The translations under genes and the position numbers were made by a program. Positions 1 through 12,930 of a DNA stretch of 64,000 bases are shown piece after piece; position 1 is the first letter of the stretch, and the number at the start of each line of letters is the position of its first letter. The stretch is from Meandrina meandrites (taxonomy: Eukaryota > Cnidaria > Anthozoa > Scleractinia > Meandrinidae): assembly GCA_963693305.1 (NCBI GenBank), contig OY855913.1, positions 16,262,484-16,326,483 of the forward strand. The letters are read 5' to 3'. The notes beneath the pieces are model-generated. The model was not told where the DNA came from. It searched no databases and saw only the letters and a list, made by a program, of their open reading frames with translations.

Positions 1-109
1 TAGAAGTGATAAATATAACAAACAATTAAATTTACTACTTCCATTTCAAAAAACATTATTAAAATTAAAGTATTTATTATAACTAGTGCATCAGTGCAGC
101 ATATATTAC

Positions 110-3100
110 CTCATCATCTTCTTCTCCAAAGGCTTCATGGCCAAGTCTTCTGCACAACTCAATCACACCTAAAAAAATATTATCAATGAAAGATTTTTTG
201 TTAGTCAGCTGCCAGAAAGCCTTTACAAATCAACACAGAAAGGACTTACCAACAAGCTCGCCATTTGACTGAACAATAGGCTGGCACAAAACAGATTGAG
301 CTGTGCTATCTGAAATAAAATGTGTATTGTATTCTTAAAATCCATGCCATGGATTAGTGAATCTTGAAAAGATTTCACTCAAAAGTCCAAGAATGTTTAA
401 AGCTAAGAGCCAGCTACCGGATAATTTCACCAACTGAAAGGAAGCTTATTGCTGACTGTAACTTCACTACAAAACATTATAGAATGGTCTTTGAAAAAAC
501 ATGAGTCTTGGCAAATTTTAGGTGAGTTTTAAAATCTGTATCAGATTTTTGAATTTCAGCGTCACAGGCTTGGATTTGAAACAAGGGTCTTAGCATCTGG
601 ATTTTACCATAAAAGATTGTATACCATTAAAACAAAGAGCTGCACTCACAATCACTCAGACCTGCTTTCTATACTAGGTTGGTAGCAGCTACACACTGTG
701 CTGACTTTGTACACTTTGCTACAGTAACTGCAGATCCTCTTGCACCGCAAACCAATAAATTTTGCAAAACAAAAACATAACCTCTGAGTTGAAATGTACG
801 TAATTAGTGGCAACAATTAGTAAGACTACAATGTACCTTCCAGTCCAATTCCTTCTGGGAAACGCTCATCCTAAGATCAAACAAAATAATATAATAATGA
901 ATACTATGTGCAACTGTTATGATTCAATAACAGCGTACATTAATGCAGGATCAACTGGGATAGATTATGATGGCTATTACATTGAAGGAATTGCACTTAT
1001 TTTAGTAAATAATTAATAACTGTTATGAACACATGCACATCATATAAATACAGTTGAAAAAACTCTTGTCATGTGTTGAAAAGATTTATAGCAATGCAGG
1101 ATCAGAATAACAATGGTGAGTATAAACATGTACCCCTGTAACATAATATTATGCTCCATACACTTGTATCTGGTGTAAAACTTTTATTATAAATTAAAAT
1201 AAATTACTTATCCAAGGGGAGGGGGTCTGAACCTCCCACTTCCCGTAGTTTTTACTCCCAGTTCCAGCCCATTTCCCTAGCGGTTCCCAGCTCTTTGCGC
1301 TATTTTTATTACAAAATATTATGAAATATATATAAATTGCAAATTTTCCTCAATTTCTCCCAGTTCCAACCACCTTGGGAATCCCACTTTCTGCCCTCTT
1401 TTCTCTCGCCTCCCATGCACCCCTCTTTCCACCTATTCTCCAGGGCTCCTGTCCCCCTGTCCTGACCCCCCTCCCCACTTTCCAGCAGGCTAATCTCCAT
1501 CAGCCAAAAGGAATCTTTCTAAAGCTTGTTATTGTCTAATAATTTAATCCTGATAGCCATTTAGCCCTAATAATACTCACCCCTAACACTTCATTGGTTC
1601 TCAAAGGCTTGTGAGTATAAGCGACATAAGCTGCAATTGTAGTTGCCTCTTTTATTTGTATATTTGATGATGTCCTCCTAAAAGAATAACACACAATCAA
1701 TTATTAAGCATTGAACACAATTAAACCTCTTTTTAATAACCAGACAAGAAGCTGCACAAAAATTGAACTGGCCAATTCTTGCATGTCATTTTTGACTATT
1801 AGAGGGTTCTGTATATTTACAGGCAAATGGTATTCTCCTTCACCCCTTCCCGACTGATGAGTAGTCCAGTACCTCTTGTGAACCTCTAATTTCAGAGGCA
1901 TTCTAAAACAATATTGCTCATTGTCTTCAGGGATAGAGGCATTGTTTGTGCCCTTTGTCCTATTGTTCTTATGGCCAATCATGTGAGACGTTCAATGAGG
2001 TGCTGGTCGACTCCCACTGATAGTCACAATACTGGTGCATGTCATGCAGCCACGGTATGGATACCACAGTATAAAAGAAATTGAAGCCCATGCACTCTTC
2101 TTTGCAGTAGTGGAGAGTGAGGGCGTATCGATTGGCAGTACCAGGGTGGGGAAGGAAGATAGGTCCAACGGCTTGGGGACCAGTATTGCTCATATCAGTC
2201 TATGAGGGGTTCGGAAAACCACATCTCCCCATCAGGTAAGTACTAACCCTCTGGAAAAATATAATTTCTGTGTCATGGCCAATTAGATAATTGATTATTT
2301 TTTTAATTTAAAAAAGGATGGCTAGATCAGCAAAGAAGAATTCCAATCTGAGGCTATCACTGACTGCAAAGTAGTTACATCACTACTTACCCTTCTGGGT
2401 GATTAGGATTGTAGATGTACAATGCCTGGTGGAAGGCAACAATTAATTTAGGTAAAGCTGTTTATACATTTACAACATGGTACATGCAATTAATTCTGAT
2501 CAAGTAGAATACACTTGTATGTTTATAAAATTAAAAGTTAATATAATGCTGCTAAAACATGCAAGGACAAAAAAATTAACTAACCATAGGGTGATTTAAG
2601 TTTGATTTAAGATTTTAAGTCTGTATTGGGCCACAATTAGTGTTTAATTATAATATCTCGCAGGGCTGCAAATAACGGCCGGTCAACGGACAATGTCCGG
2701 CCAAGATGACTATTTGTCCGGACAAAATTTCGGTTTGGCGGTCATTTTGACCGGTCACGTACAAAAATAACTAGAAAAATTAATTTATTTGCATTATTTT
2801 TGGAAATTATAAACAGTTAAATCATAAAATATCTTAGCATCTTGCAGTCACAAAAACGGAGATTGCAGATGAGACGGTCACGTTCTGCGGCTTTGTGAAG
2901 TTTTACATGTAAGGGTAACGTCCGCTAAACGGACAACAATGAATATCGCATCAATCATCGTCTAGTATTTACACGCAGTTACAGTTTCAGTTATTGGGCG
3001 GGCCGGGGAAAAAAGCTAGCACTTGAAATTGGTTTATTAAATATCTGTTGAAAATGGTTATATACATTTTTGCTTCGAGTTTAGCTGGAATTTTCGAAGG

Positions 3101-6100
3101 ATCGGTAAATCCATTTACCGCAAAAGGCATCCGCTAAAATTAAAACTTTCGCTTCAACATGAACAATGATGTGAATAATTGGCTTGCGTACAGAATTTCA
3201 CTGCTTTGAAATTATCGATATTTTGACGCTTTTGAATACATTTCTTGGCTTCATCTTAATTGAAATTTAATTTGAAACAAAGTTTATTTCAAGTTTCTTT
3301 CATTTTTCAATCTTTAGTTCGAAATTTTTGGCTTTTGAGGGGTGTGGACAAAACATGGGGTAGGCCATATGGCCTACCCCATGTTTTGTCCACACCCGCT
3401 TTTGAGCATGAACAGATTTGACATGCTGGTGGTGTTATCTGATACGCATCTTGCGGAGAGATTTTGCTTTTTCGTTGCTCACAGTCTCACTTTACCGCTT
3501 TGTTTTGAGTTGTGTTTATCGGTTTAGAAAATTACTTTCACCAGTGGTGCTTTAGAAAATACAAAGGAGTATTTTCATTAACAATGAAAGTAAAAGGTTG
3601 CCAGTGTTCATTTTGTGGAAGGAATTCTGCAGTCAGGCTCGTCTCTTCACGCCACTACGATTTGTAAATGTCAAATTACCGTTTTTCTACACCAAGATAA
3701 ATACTACAGTGCTATTGAATTATTGACAGTTTCAGTTGAACAGAATGAAAACCTACCTTCTACCAGAGGTTTTAAGATATTTCAGATTTTCTACAAAGTC
3801 TCGTTGTTTTTGCAAGCTTTTAAAATGATGACGCGCATGCAGAGGTGAAAAAAATCATGGCGAGTAGAACGTAGTCTGAGGCCATTGCTTGTGGAAAAAA
3901 ACCGAATTGCAAATAGCGAACATATTTAGTGATGCTTTTATCGATTAAAACTTTTATGTGACGAATTTTCATAGCATATTTTTGGCTTAATAGGCTATTT
4001 CTTCAAAAGAAATATTTTCAATATTTTGACCGGTCAAAAACGAGAGGTGACCGAGCTAAAATTGGTTTGGCCGGTCAACATGACCGGCCACTATCCAAAA
4101 ATTATTTGCAGCCCTGTCTCGGTTCCTAAGCAACTAGGAGTATTTCTACTCCTCCCTGGATGTTATGCTAGTCCATCGCAGGGTTACCTCCAGGATTAAA
4201 TTAACCAATATTCATTCATACACCTGGGTGGAGATTGGCACTGTGAAAGTGAAGTGTCTTGCCCAATCAAGAACACAGTGTATTTTGTAATGGCGCCAGC
4301 CAAGGCTCAAAACCAGACAGCTTGATCTGGAGTCCAGCATGCTATGCATTAGGCCACCACACAGCCCCAGGCATTTACAGTACTTACTAGTGGGTGCATT
4401 CAGAGAAAAGTGGATATGGATCAGCCACATTCTGAGAAAACCGTGTGATAGCGCAGTGTAACCAGGCAGGCCCTCTTTGGAACCCACAAGGGGAAAGAAA
4501 ACAAGAAAGGCTGACAGAAGGAGGTCAGCTAAACAAGAACTGCAGCAGAGAGGATCATGATTAAATGAAATGTAACTCCATGCCCATAATCAAGACAAAA
4601 GGAGGAGAACTGTTAATGCCCAGCTATACAGAGGAGTGACGCTGATAAGTCAAGAGAGTGGATTGAGAAGGTAACTTAATAATTAAGTTACCTTCTCAAT
4701 CCACTCTCTTGACTTATCTTATGGACACTCTTTGTCATGACAGCAGGAATAAAATAAAAAAATGCACAAGCCTGCCCAGATTGCTTCCTGAAAAAAATTC
4801 AAAGAACACAGAGGTTGCTCAAAGGTTTTCTACAACCCCTTCTAGTAAGGGGGTGAAACAACATTAAACCATGTTGTAATTTAATAGTGGTTAAATGTGT
4901 ACTTGTGTACTTACCTTTCCTGTTGCATCAACCAAATATAACGTGAAGGAGTCTGCATGACATGCTGGTAAGAAAAATATTATTATTCATTTAAAATATT
5001 TATCCATTTATGACTGGCTTTCAATCCCCGGCTAATTCCAGCTAACCCACTAGCACCCACCAATTTTGGAAGAAGTTTCTATTATTGAACAATTTACGTA
5101 CATACATACATACATACATACTTTATTGACTTTCCCCTTAGAGGCTTTTCAAAGACAATACAATGATAATTTAAAACTACTTAAAAACTCTAAGATAATA
5201 TTCACACTTAAAATTAATTAACTAGAATTAGGAATCTATAAAATCCTTGATAAGTTTACGTTTAAGATAAAACTTAAAAGCAGATACTTTCTCGAGAGTT
5301 TTTAGAGAGCTATCCATGGAGTTCCAGATACTGACTGTTCTGTAGTAGAACGTTCTCTGACCACTGGCAGACTTGAAAAGAGGAATGTCCAGCATTTGTG
5401 AACTTCTTGTGGCACGTCCGCTTATTTCTCCTCGCTTACTGAACTGGGAAGACAGGTACTCCGGCACGCGAGATGATAGACATTTGAAGGCCATGATAGC
5501 GCTCCTGAAATATAACTGAGTCGCAACTGGTAGCCATTTGAGCTCCTTTAAAACTGGTGTGATGTGATCATATTTGTGCGTACTGGTCGCAATTCGAGCG
5601 GCAAAGTTATAATTATAACAACAACGTAATAATTATTGGACAATTGGCATCAATCAGTAATGCCCAGGATAGTCTAATCAGGATAGTCTTTGTAAAATTT
5701 ACGAAAGCTAATTTATTCCAAATTGCACAAGAAAAATCATGTGATTACTTGTTAATAATATACAAGGAACCATTTTTGTCACGCTTTGGTAATTTTTGTG
5801 ACAACTTCATGTGTCCAGCACCTGGCTGTAAATTTGATGCGTGAATTCAGGAGTAAATATTCAATTCATGCACTCTCTGTAAGTGCTGCATGAAAAGTTT
5901 TCACTTCAGGATAGTCTTCTTGTCGCTATATTTGAAGAACTTGAATAGCAAAGCAAGGGGAAATTTTCCTACGCAGCTAAGGTTCTGCTGCCATTCTTTT
6001 TAGTGGATTTAAGAAACTCCGTCTGTGCCATGTTTGTGCACGGTCAAGCCAAAAACGACCTTCATCACGAAAACTAGATCTCCACTGAACAGATCTTCTT

Positions 6101-7006
6101 AGTGCAGGAGAGCATTCAGCTATATAACTCTGTGTTGCTGGCTGATTACACTGGGCATTCTACAGGTTAGATTGAGGCCCTGCCAGGGAGGTGTCCTAGG
6201 TCGCTTGTCGGAATTTTAAAATGTCTTGGGTCGGCATTTTGTCAAGGCTACACAACGCTGTCGGAAATTTAGCGACATACAGTTGGCTTCGTCAGTCGTT
6301 TGTCGCTATTTCGTTTGAGCGCTGTCGCTACTTTTTGGCCCATATCGCTTGTCAGAATTTACCCTGGCAGGGCCTCTAGATTTGCCTCTAAATACCATCT
6401 TTGGCACCTTTTGTTATTGAGCAAGCTTTAACAACAGCTGCAAAAATTTAGTTAAGCTTACCTAATTTCTAAGCTTTCTCTCTTGAAAAAAAAAAATGGA
6501 ATACTTGCTCCTTTCATCTTCAAAACTAAGAAGTAGCTGGTTCCTTCGCGTTTCTCTTCAGAGAAGTGAAGCATTCAGAGTATATGTTTCGGCAAGGATT
6601 GTGTTGTGCATTTTAATTTGTGTTATTTTCAAGCTTTTTCATTAAAATTGCGTTATAAAATTCAAACAATCTTGTCTCACTTTTGTCCGCCATTTTGTTT
6701 ATCCGAGATGGATTTTGCATGAAGCTGCTGTAAATGTCAATCATTTTCAATTTCACTGTTTTGCACTGCTAATTTCATGTTTTGCACTGTCAATTTCACT
6801 TTTTGCACTGGTTTGGGATTAATTGGCGTGTTCTAAGCCAATCAGAATGAAGAAATTGTTGCTTGCATATTATTAGAAATATAATAAAAAGATAAAAGTG
6901 TAGTCTAAATTACAAATCTGTTAAAATGCACCTTGGGATAACAATAATTGACAAAATATAAAAATCAATCTATAAGACAAAAAATTTGGTGTACTTGTTA
7001 ATAATG

Positions 7007-7062
<56 letters not shown>

Positions 7063-7349
7063 TGTATTAATAATAATGGTAATAATAATAATAACAATAA
7101 AACAACATTTATAATGTGCAAATTTCATAAAATGATCAAATGCGCATATTTACACGATTAAAAACAAAAATAGAAAGGCTAAAAAGCTAAAATTACAAAT
7201 AAAAAGTTAACTTACAAAATTTATAATAAAAAACTAACGATAAAAATACTTGATGAAAAAAGGTGTGCTTTTAGCTTACATGCAGCTTTAAAAAATACTC
7301 ATGGTGCTGCTGCTTCTTATATCTTATTTCAATTGTTAAAAATATATTC

Positions 7350-7403
<54 letters not shown>

Positions 7404-10400
7404 CTTTATTAAAAGAGGGTAACGGCAAACAGTAAAACCGACAAACAAGCGGCCCTCCGATTTGTCTTTTAAAACATTTTAAATGTGGGGACTGAAGGTG
7501 TGTTCCATTTAATTAATTACTGGAAGAGTATCCCAAAGTCTTGGCATAGCAAGGCACCATGTCAGTAAAGGGGCTATGTCATAGTACATGATTGTATATT
7601 CTATTTTGGGATGCACAAAGGTACTTGAATATATAGATTACAGTTGAATCCTGATAACTTGAACCTTCAAGGGAAATCGAAAAAGGTTTGAGTTATCGGG
7701 GATCCAAGTTATCGGGGGTAAAATTAGTAAGAAAATTACCTGGAGGGGAATCGAAAAAGGTTCGAGTGAGCGGGAGGTTCAAGTTATTGAGGGTTCGAGT
7801 TATCGGTATTCAACTGAAGTGTATAAAAAAAATTATACTCTTGAATTAAGGGAAACCTCAGAATATTATAAGTGACAAGCTTGAAAATTTTAGGCTAAGT
7901 TGGTTACGTTCTTCAAGATGCATCATCCATGACACAGCATCTTTATTTACTGTACAATTACCAACAACTGCTACGCAGTTACCCATCACTGTCTGACATC
8001 TAACACCAGTCAGTGATACTTTATAAAAATTGCCACTGACTGTAACCAACTAACAACTATCTGAAATTAGTATTAGGGAGTCTTGAGCCATTTCTGGTGA
8101 CTTTACTTTTCTTTTCTTTGGTGATTTTTATTTCACCTCCTGTAACACCTTCAAAAAATACGAGAAACATCACTGAGGGGACATGGTCTGAAGGGTGTTA
8201 ACAGCTGGCAGTATTTATTTACCTGATGCAATGCAGTTTGCCAACTCCATTAGCACCTTCTGCTTATTTGGAGACTGGTGAATGTCATTTGTCAACTCCT
8301 CAAGCATCTTTTTCTTGTCGCTGTGTACACAAAACTACAAACAGAAAATAATTTACCAGAATTAATAATGATTGTAAAAACTTGGTGGAGGTACTTCTGG
8401 TAAGCTATTTAACCATTAGGACTATAAGCCTGAGTTTTCTATTATAGAAATATCAAATGGCAAGCACAAGGTTTCTATCAGATAATAGTTGATGTTGGGG
8501 AAGGTGGGGGGGGGGATACATATAACATCAAGCCAGTCATTTTCATTGCCATATTGGCTTGATATTCTCCTTTACCCATTTGTAAATTTATACAGCATGA
8601 CATACACATGTATTTTAGAATTCTGCAATAAGGATTCAATGTAGTACGTAAATATAAATCGCTGCCTTCCTTTTACATTGCACTGTATGTTAGGCCTGTA
8701 GCCATACTTTTCTGAAAACCAAAGCAATTGTGAAATGCCGAAGCTAGGGGGTCAAATTTCGAAGTCTAGAAGCAAGGAAATGCCATTTTTAGGTGACATC
8801 AGAAAAAGAAACACTTCTTTCATATTAACTTCTTACAGGAACATGAATAAATTAATTAGGCAAGTGCCTTGGTTCGCTTGTTTGTTACTATTAAGCTATG
8901 GCCCTGTATGTGTTGTATAAATATTGTAAGTGATAATGTGATTCTGTCATCAGCATTCTCCAGAATAAATTGCAAGTCTCATAAAGTTTCTGTTTGCCAA
9001 AAATCCATATATATTTTTTAACTTTTACTTTTGGCTGCCTGGTTTGATATCAAACTTCCTTCAAAATGAATGACATGCTGTCTTAGAGAACCTAAGTGTT
9101 CAATATTTTCCAAGTGGAGGAATACCCCACTACAAGCTCACACCTGTGATGTTCATGAAATCGGGCATTAATGCCAAAGGCCACCCTAATGGGCCCCTAA
9201 GTGATGTTGCATTATGCTGTGCACAGGTGGGGTCTGACAGGAGTTCTTTGGTTATGGTAGAACAGCTTACAATTGGCATAAATGCCTCGTAGAAATTTCT
9301 ATTTTCTATGCATTGACAGTAACAGGAGCATATTCATATTTAATCAAATTATAATAGAACTGTTTCCAAACATCTTAAAAATTAATGGCACTGGGCAGAT
9401 GTCAAAATGCTCAAACCTTTTACTTTACTTTCATGGCTTAAATTATTTACAGTGTTCTAAAATGAAAATTAGTCGGTTATCTAAGAGAATTCTCATATCG
9501 TCCCTATCATAAATTTAAAACTCTGTAAATCACAAACTGTGAGTCAGAAATCGACACGAATGGCGTCTTTGACATGTAAAATATTATGCAAACGTAAATA
9601 ACATGGTTCTTACAATAATATTCTTAATTATTTGAACCTTTATCCACTTAATTTGTTAGTGGATTGGCAAACGTTGTTTGACTTGCCGCCGTCCCTTGGG
9701 AAATAAGCTCACAAATAAACCAGCCGATCATAAATTCGAAAACTTTTATGCATGGCAAAACACAGCATCGCAAGAAAAAGTATAAATATAAAAGAAAAGA
9801 AGATGTTAATTTTCGAGTGCAGCGGCAATTACAAATGTCAAATGTCAATTGAAGTGGTCTGGCAAATCAGTAAAAGGATATTTTTATGCCAAGAACACAA
9901 GATCTATTAGTAATAACTTACCTTCCACTTCGACAAAGATGGACGGTGAGGATCTGAAATTTTTGAAAAAGAAAATTGTTCTCAACAAGATTGAACTTAT
10001 AAGAATTAACTTTATTTTATTGACCACTTCGATCAAACAACAGATCAAACGAAAACACGTTGCCGCTTTCTAAACTTACCACTTTGTTTATTATTTTCAT
10101 GATCAAGGGAATTGGTAGGTTTCTTGTTCCCTTTATTCTTTAATTTTCGTGTTTTCCTGATAAGCCAGCGCTCCAAACGATCTTGATCAACATGTTTCAT
10201 CACATAATCTTCCAGAAAAACTGGATTTGCTCGAAGAAAATTTCTCACCGCCTCCTCTTCGAGATCTGAAATCGGACAAGAAATTTGAACAAAGTCTGTT
10301 CACATCCTTCTTTGCAAAAATCACCTCAGCACAAAATTAATGTGGCGCGCTCCGCACAACAGGTATAATCGTGAAAATGCATTTACTTCGGGAAAATCTC

Positions 10401-10911
10401 ATTAGAACGTAATCAGGGTATCTCCTTCAAGCCACATTTATAAACGAGAACGCAATGCAAAAATACACAGTTTAAAATATTTGCGTTACTGCCGAATTTT
10501 ATATTTAAGCTTTACATAACCAGACGATGTCTGTATCATGACACATCAAACTGCTTTGTAAGAGAGAAGTACCGTGAAAATGGACAAAAATGTAAGGTCA
10601 TCGTACAAATGCTACGGGTCAAATCGTTGAAAAATATGCTCACCTTGCCCGTTCCCTATTGCTTTTCCCTGGACCAATGCTGGTCGAAACGGACCATCGC
10701 CAAAATTTGCGGTCAGATCGATGTGGGTGATGTGACTTCCCGTAACGTGGTTGTTTGGAGATCGGTTGCTAGCATGCCCTTTCGATGCCTTCGCCGAAAC
10801 GGCCGACGAGCCATGTCCACTCGAAACGCGCTGATAACTCGGACTGTGCCGCGAACTGCTCGGCAATGGTGGAAGCCGACGATTTCCTACCTGGCGTGAA
10901 GGACTAGACAT
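110..10911 (-). CDS. PDE10A: PDE10A-like dual-specificity cyclic nucleotide phosphodiesterase, N-terminal part (gene runs off the left edge)
   Basis: Hydrolyses cAMP and cGMP in the PDE10 family. Only the N-terminal region and GAF-A domain are in the window; the catalytic HD domain lies beyond position 1. Exons read on the minus strand: 10644-10911 (ATG at 10911), 10080-10265, possible 9922-9953, 8223-8320, 4915-4964, 2391-2425, 1581-1677, 837-870, 250-309, 110-168. Frames join exactly from 8320 to 110 and from 10911 to 10080. Diagnostic segments are FLRANPVFLEDYV, CHADSFTLYLVDATGK, LYIYNPNHPEG, EATTIAAYVAYTHKPL, DERFPEGIGLEG, QSVLCQPIV and GVIELCRRLGHEAFGEE, which follow human PDE10A in order. 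The 9922-9953 exon fits its upstream phase but not the next exon, so one exon of length 2 mod 3 (expected in 8.3-9.9 kb) is missing from my model. Several introns hold transposons. The 35-nt and 34-nt exons are very short but have good splice sites. Confidence 0.88.
2661..4116. mobile_element. 1.46-kb non-autonomous DNA transposon with 15-bp perfect TIRs
   Basis: Both ends carry CAGGGCTGCAAATAA in inverted orientation, followed by related GGCCGGTCA/TGACCGGCC stretches. The flanks repeat TCTCG (2656-2660 and 4117-4121), a probable 5-bp target-site duplication. The CAGGG terminus recalls hAT elements, but the duplication is not the usual 8 bp, so I leave the superfamily open. No transposase reading frame is visible. 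The element sits in a PDE10A-like intron, at the edge of a SINE. Confidence 0.85.
3340..3397. mobile_element. Perfect 58-bp palindrome flanked by a 9-bp direct repeat
   Basis: Every base of the left half (starting GGGTGTGGACAAAACATG) pairs with the right half, with no spacer. GCTTTTGAG occurs immediately on both sides (3331-3339 and 3398-3406), as a target-site duplication would. A 9-bp duplication is typical of Mutator-like elements. It lies inside the 2661-4116 transposon, so it is the younger insertion. Confidence 0.8.
4122..4400 (-). mobile_element. tRNA-derived SINE, minus orientation
   Basis: The stretch CTGGATGTTATGCTAGTCC through the region near 4365 (GCATTAGGCCACC, complement of a tRNA-like GGTGGCCTAATGC) matches the layout of related copies at 23575-23755 and 51665-51775. 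The tRNA-like head lies at the right end. The copy is diverged, and its left end abuts the 2661-4116 transposon. Confidence 0.6.
4644..4718. repeat. Near-perfect 75-bp hairpin (37-bp arms, 1-nt loop)
   Basis: The left arm starts GATAAGTCAAGAGAGTGG and the right arm is its exact reverse complement, separated by one A. I see no flanking duplication, so it may be a replication-type inverted duplication rather than an insertion. Confidence 0.85.
5096..5592 (-). mobile_element. 3' end of a non-LTR retrotransposon (LINE)
   Basis: On the minus strand a frame open from about 5592 to 5228 reads with the C-terminal tail of a LINE reverse transcriptase: HITPVLKELKWLPVATQLYF, then YRTVSIWNSM and a lysine-rich end. 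It is followed by about 110 nt of 3' UTR and an ATGT microsatellite tail (5097-5120), as in CR1/L2-type elements. It is 5' truncated; no fingers or palm motif is present. The frame carries no stop within this stretch, so the insertion is fairly young. Confidence 0.75.
6174..6376. mobile_element. 203-bp MITE with GAGGCCCTGCCAGGG ends
   Basis: The left end GAGGCCCTGCCAGGG is inverted exactly at the right end. TAGATT flanks both sides (6168-6173 and 6377-6382), a likely 6-bp target duplication. The interior has repeated TCGCT/GTCGG motifs and no reading frame. Confidence 0.8.
6999..7099. repeat. (AAT)n microsatellite
   Basis: An almost pure AAT tract, interrupted near 7063-7080. The leucine-rich minus-strand frame across it is an artefact of the repeat. 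Confidence 0.95.
7351..7500 (-). mobile_element. Retroelement 3' tail with (AATC)n microsatellite
   Basis: An AATC run at about 7351-7401 is followed by AACTTTATTAAAAGAGGG and a short non-repetitive stretch. This is the reverse of a typical LINE or SINE 3' end that terminates in a tetranucleotide tail. The family cannot be named from this short stretch. Confidence 0.45.
7641..7816. mobile_element. 176-bp pogo/Tc1-like MITE
   Basis: The ends CAGTTGAATCC and GGTATTCAACTG are inverted, with further inverted homology inside (TGATAACTTGAACC and GGTTCGAGTTATCGG). A TA lies on the left; the right flank reads AA, so the TA duplication may have mutated. A 32-bp relict with the same ends is at 46262-46293. 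Confidence 0.7.
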
Positions 10912-12930
10912 TAGGATTTCTGAAAAGGGTCTCCTTTCATGTCAACTTTTTAACGTAGAATTTCGACGAACGAACCACAAAACGATGTTTATCTTCCATC
11001 GCTAAGTGAGTTGCAGCTGCTGACTGGAGATGTCACGTGACTCATCTGTCAGAGCAGCAGTGTATCCGGTTGAAAACAATATTAGTTTTATTGCAGTTTT
11101 CGCACTTATTTGCACCTTTATGTTACTTTTGTTCTCTGATATAAAAAGTGACGCAGGGCGATAGAACGCACCATAAAGACAAAAGAAAACAAGGGTTTTT
11201 CGGGTAGAAAAGAATCGGAACTTATTTTACATAAATTGCCGCTCAGATCTGCGTTTATAAGTGCAAGGCGAGACGGTAGACAAAACATTGTATTTTTAGA
11301 CTCCCAAAAAACTACAATGAACACAGCTAGAAGTTTTTCACTGAAATGGGTCCTATGACTCTAAAGGAAATTTAGTCTGATCTTCGTAGGCTAATGGGAA
11401 TATCTAGCCGAGATTTATCAGTTTGCGACGTGTGGGTATCAATCATTGGCTGGCCTCCCCGGCTTTCTTTCTGAAATGATCCTCTTTTCTGAAGCCGCAA
11501 AAGTGTTTGGCCTATAATTAACCTCAGGGTTCAGTAACTGAAACGGATACTAAAACGCTTTTTGAAAAAGAAAAAAAAAGTTTGCCTGAAGATAATGAAA
11601 TTTCACCTGCTAGTACAGTTACGTTTAGCTCATCGTTTCGGTTAAAATTGTCGGCTTTTCTTTTAAAAAAAAATAAGAGAAAGTAACCGATAAAGCTATG
11701 AAATATTTATTCATTGTAATTTTAATGGCGCCGTCCGTTAATTGTCGTTCGGAAGGTTTATTTTTTCCGTGAATTGAAATGAGTCCTTGCTGTCTGGATA
11801 GCCCATAGGCATCGAGTCGTTTCTCGTAAAAAAAATATGAAAGTAAAATTTATGGTCGCTTTAATGACTACCTCATGTGAGGAGATTTTCGTGCGTAAAA
11901 AAACAACTTGATCGCAGCTTTATTTTAAAATATCCAAAATAATCACGTGTAGTTGAAGCACGTTAATCCTTAAAATTAAAATTAAAATTAACCTCGTTAA
12001 TCCTTCAGTTAAAATTATAAAATAAGATTTTTTCAGGCCATGCAAATGTTTGATTGAAAGTCCTCGCGTGAAGTACAGCTATTTTGTTTACGCAACGATT
12101 CAATTTTTTCAACCCCCTCCCAACTTCAATTATTTCCAATATACAGCCAAAGCTGTTAAAATTAAAGCGAGCAAGCTGTTAGCTCTAAAAGTTCCGATAA
12201 TATTAAAGCTGTCAACGTCCCAACTAATGTATCTTTCAGTTTTCACCTGTGTCGCATCATAAAACAAGAACATATGATTATATTAAAAAGCAGTATTTAT
12301 TTTTTCAAATGACAAAGAGGGGATAGAAATTATCCCTTTTACTGCGACCAATTCATTTTGTGGGGCTGCCCCAACATCAAATCAGGTCCTTATTGCAGTG
12401 GCATCTTTACTGTTCACTGCGGTCAAACGTCTGAGGCTGTTTTTGTTGTCTTATTTCGAAAGGAATCATTCACGTTAACGTGGAAGCATCAGTAAGGATA
12501 TGTAAAATAGCTGCTGAGGGTAAATATATTTTTCAGTTCCCTCAAGTGGGATTCTTTACTTTTAAAATGCTACTCACCCGAACAAAATTGCTTTGACAAT
12601 GGCGCCGACAGTCGGTATTTCGCCGTTTTCAAACACTTAGAACTTTTTTAGTAAAGTTCCAAACAATTTAGTAAACCAGGAGAATACTCAAGTATCAAAC
12701 TTTGAACAGTGAAAATGAAAACCGTATCTTTGAAGTAGTTTTCTTATTTTTTTACGTTTTACCGCGGTGAATCTTTACTGAGGGGTTTGACCAGTGGACA
12801 GATAGATTTAATATTGAGAGAGTCAAAATTTTATTTTAAAAATTCATCATCATCACTATCTTGGTCTCCGTCATTTTCGTGAATAAACAGCAACAAATGG
12901 CCATTTCTATGCCTTGGGGATTTGTTTAAG
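10912..12930. other. Intergenic, no gene seen
   Basis: This lies upstream of the PDE10A-like start and should contain its promoter and 5' UTR. No TATA box, CpG-rich patch or convincing exon stood out. The open frames here are short and lack splice or family support. A short ATTAAA direct repeat lies near 11968-11990. Confidence 0.5.

Noticed and set aside
1969..2240. Possible exon at the left of the window (frame 1969-2193, and a LPDGEMWFSEPLID-like reading near 2200)
   Set aside because: The PDE10A-like gene joins in frame without it through 2391-2425 and 1581-1677. A plus-strand CAG|GTAAGT here has no partner.
6921..7121. Leucine-rich minus-strand frame
   Set aside because: It is the translation of the AAT microsatellite; the same happens at 43328-43663.
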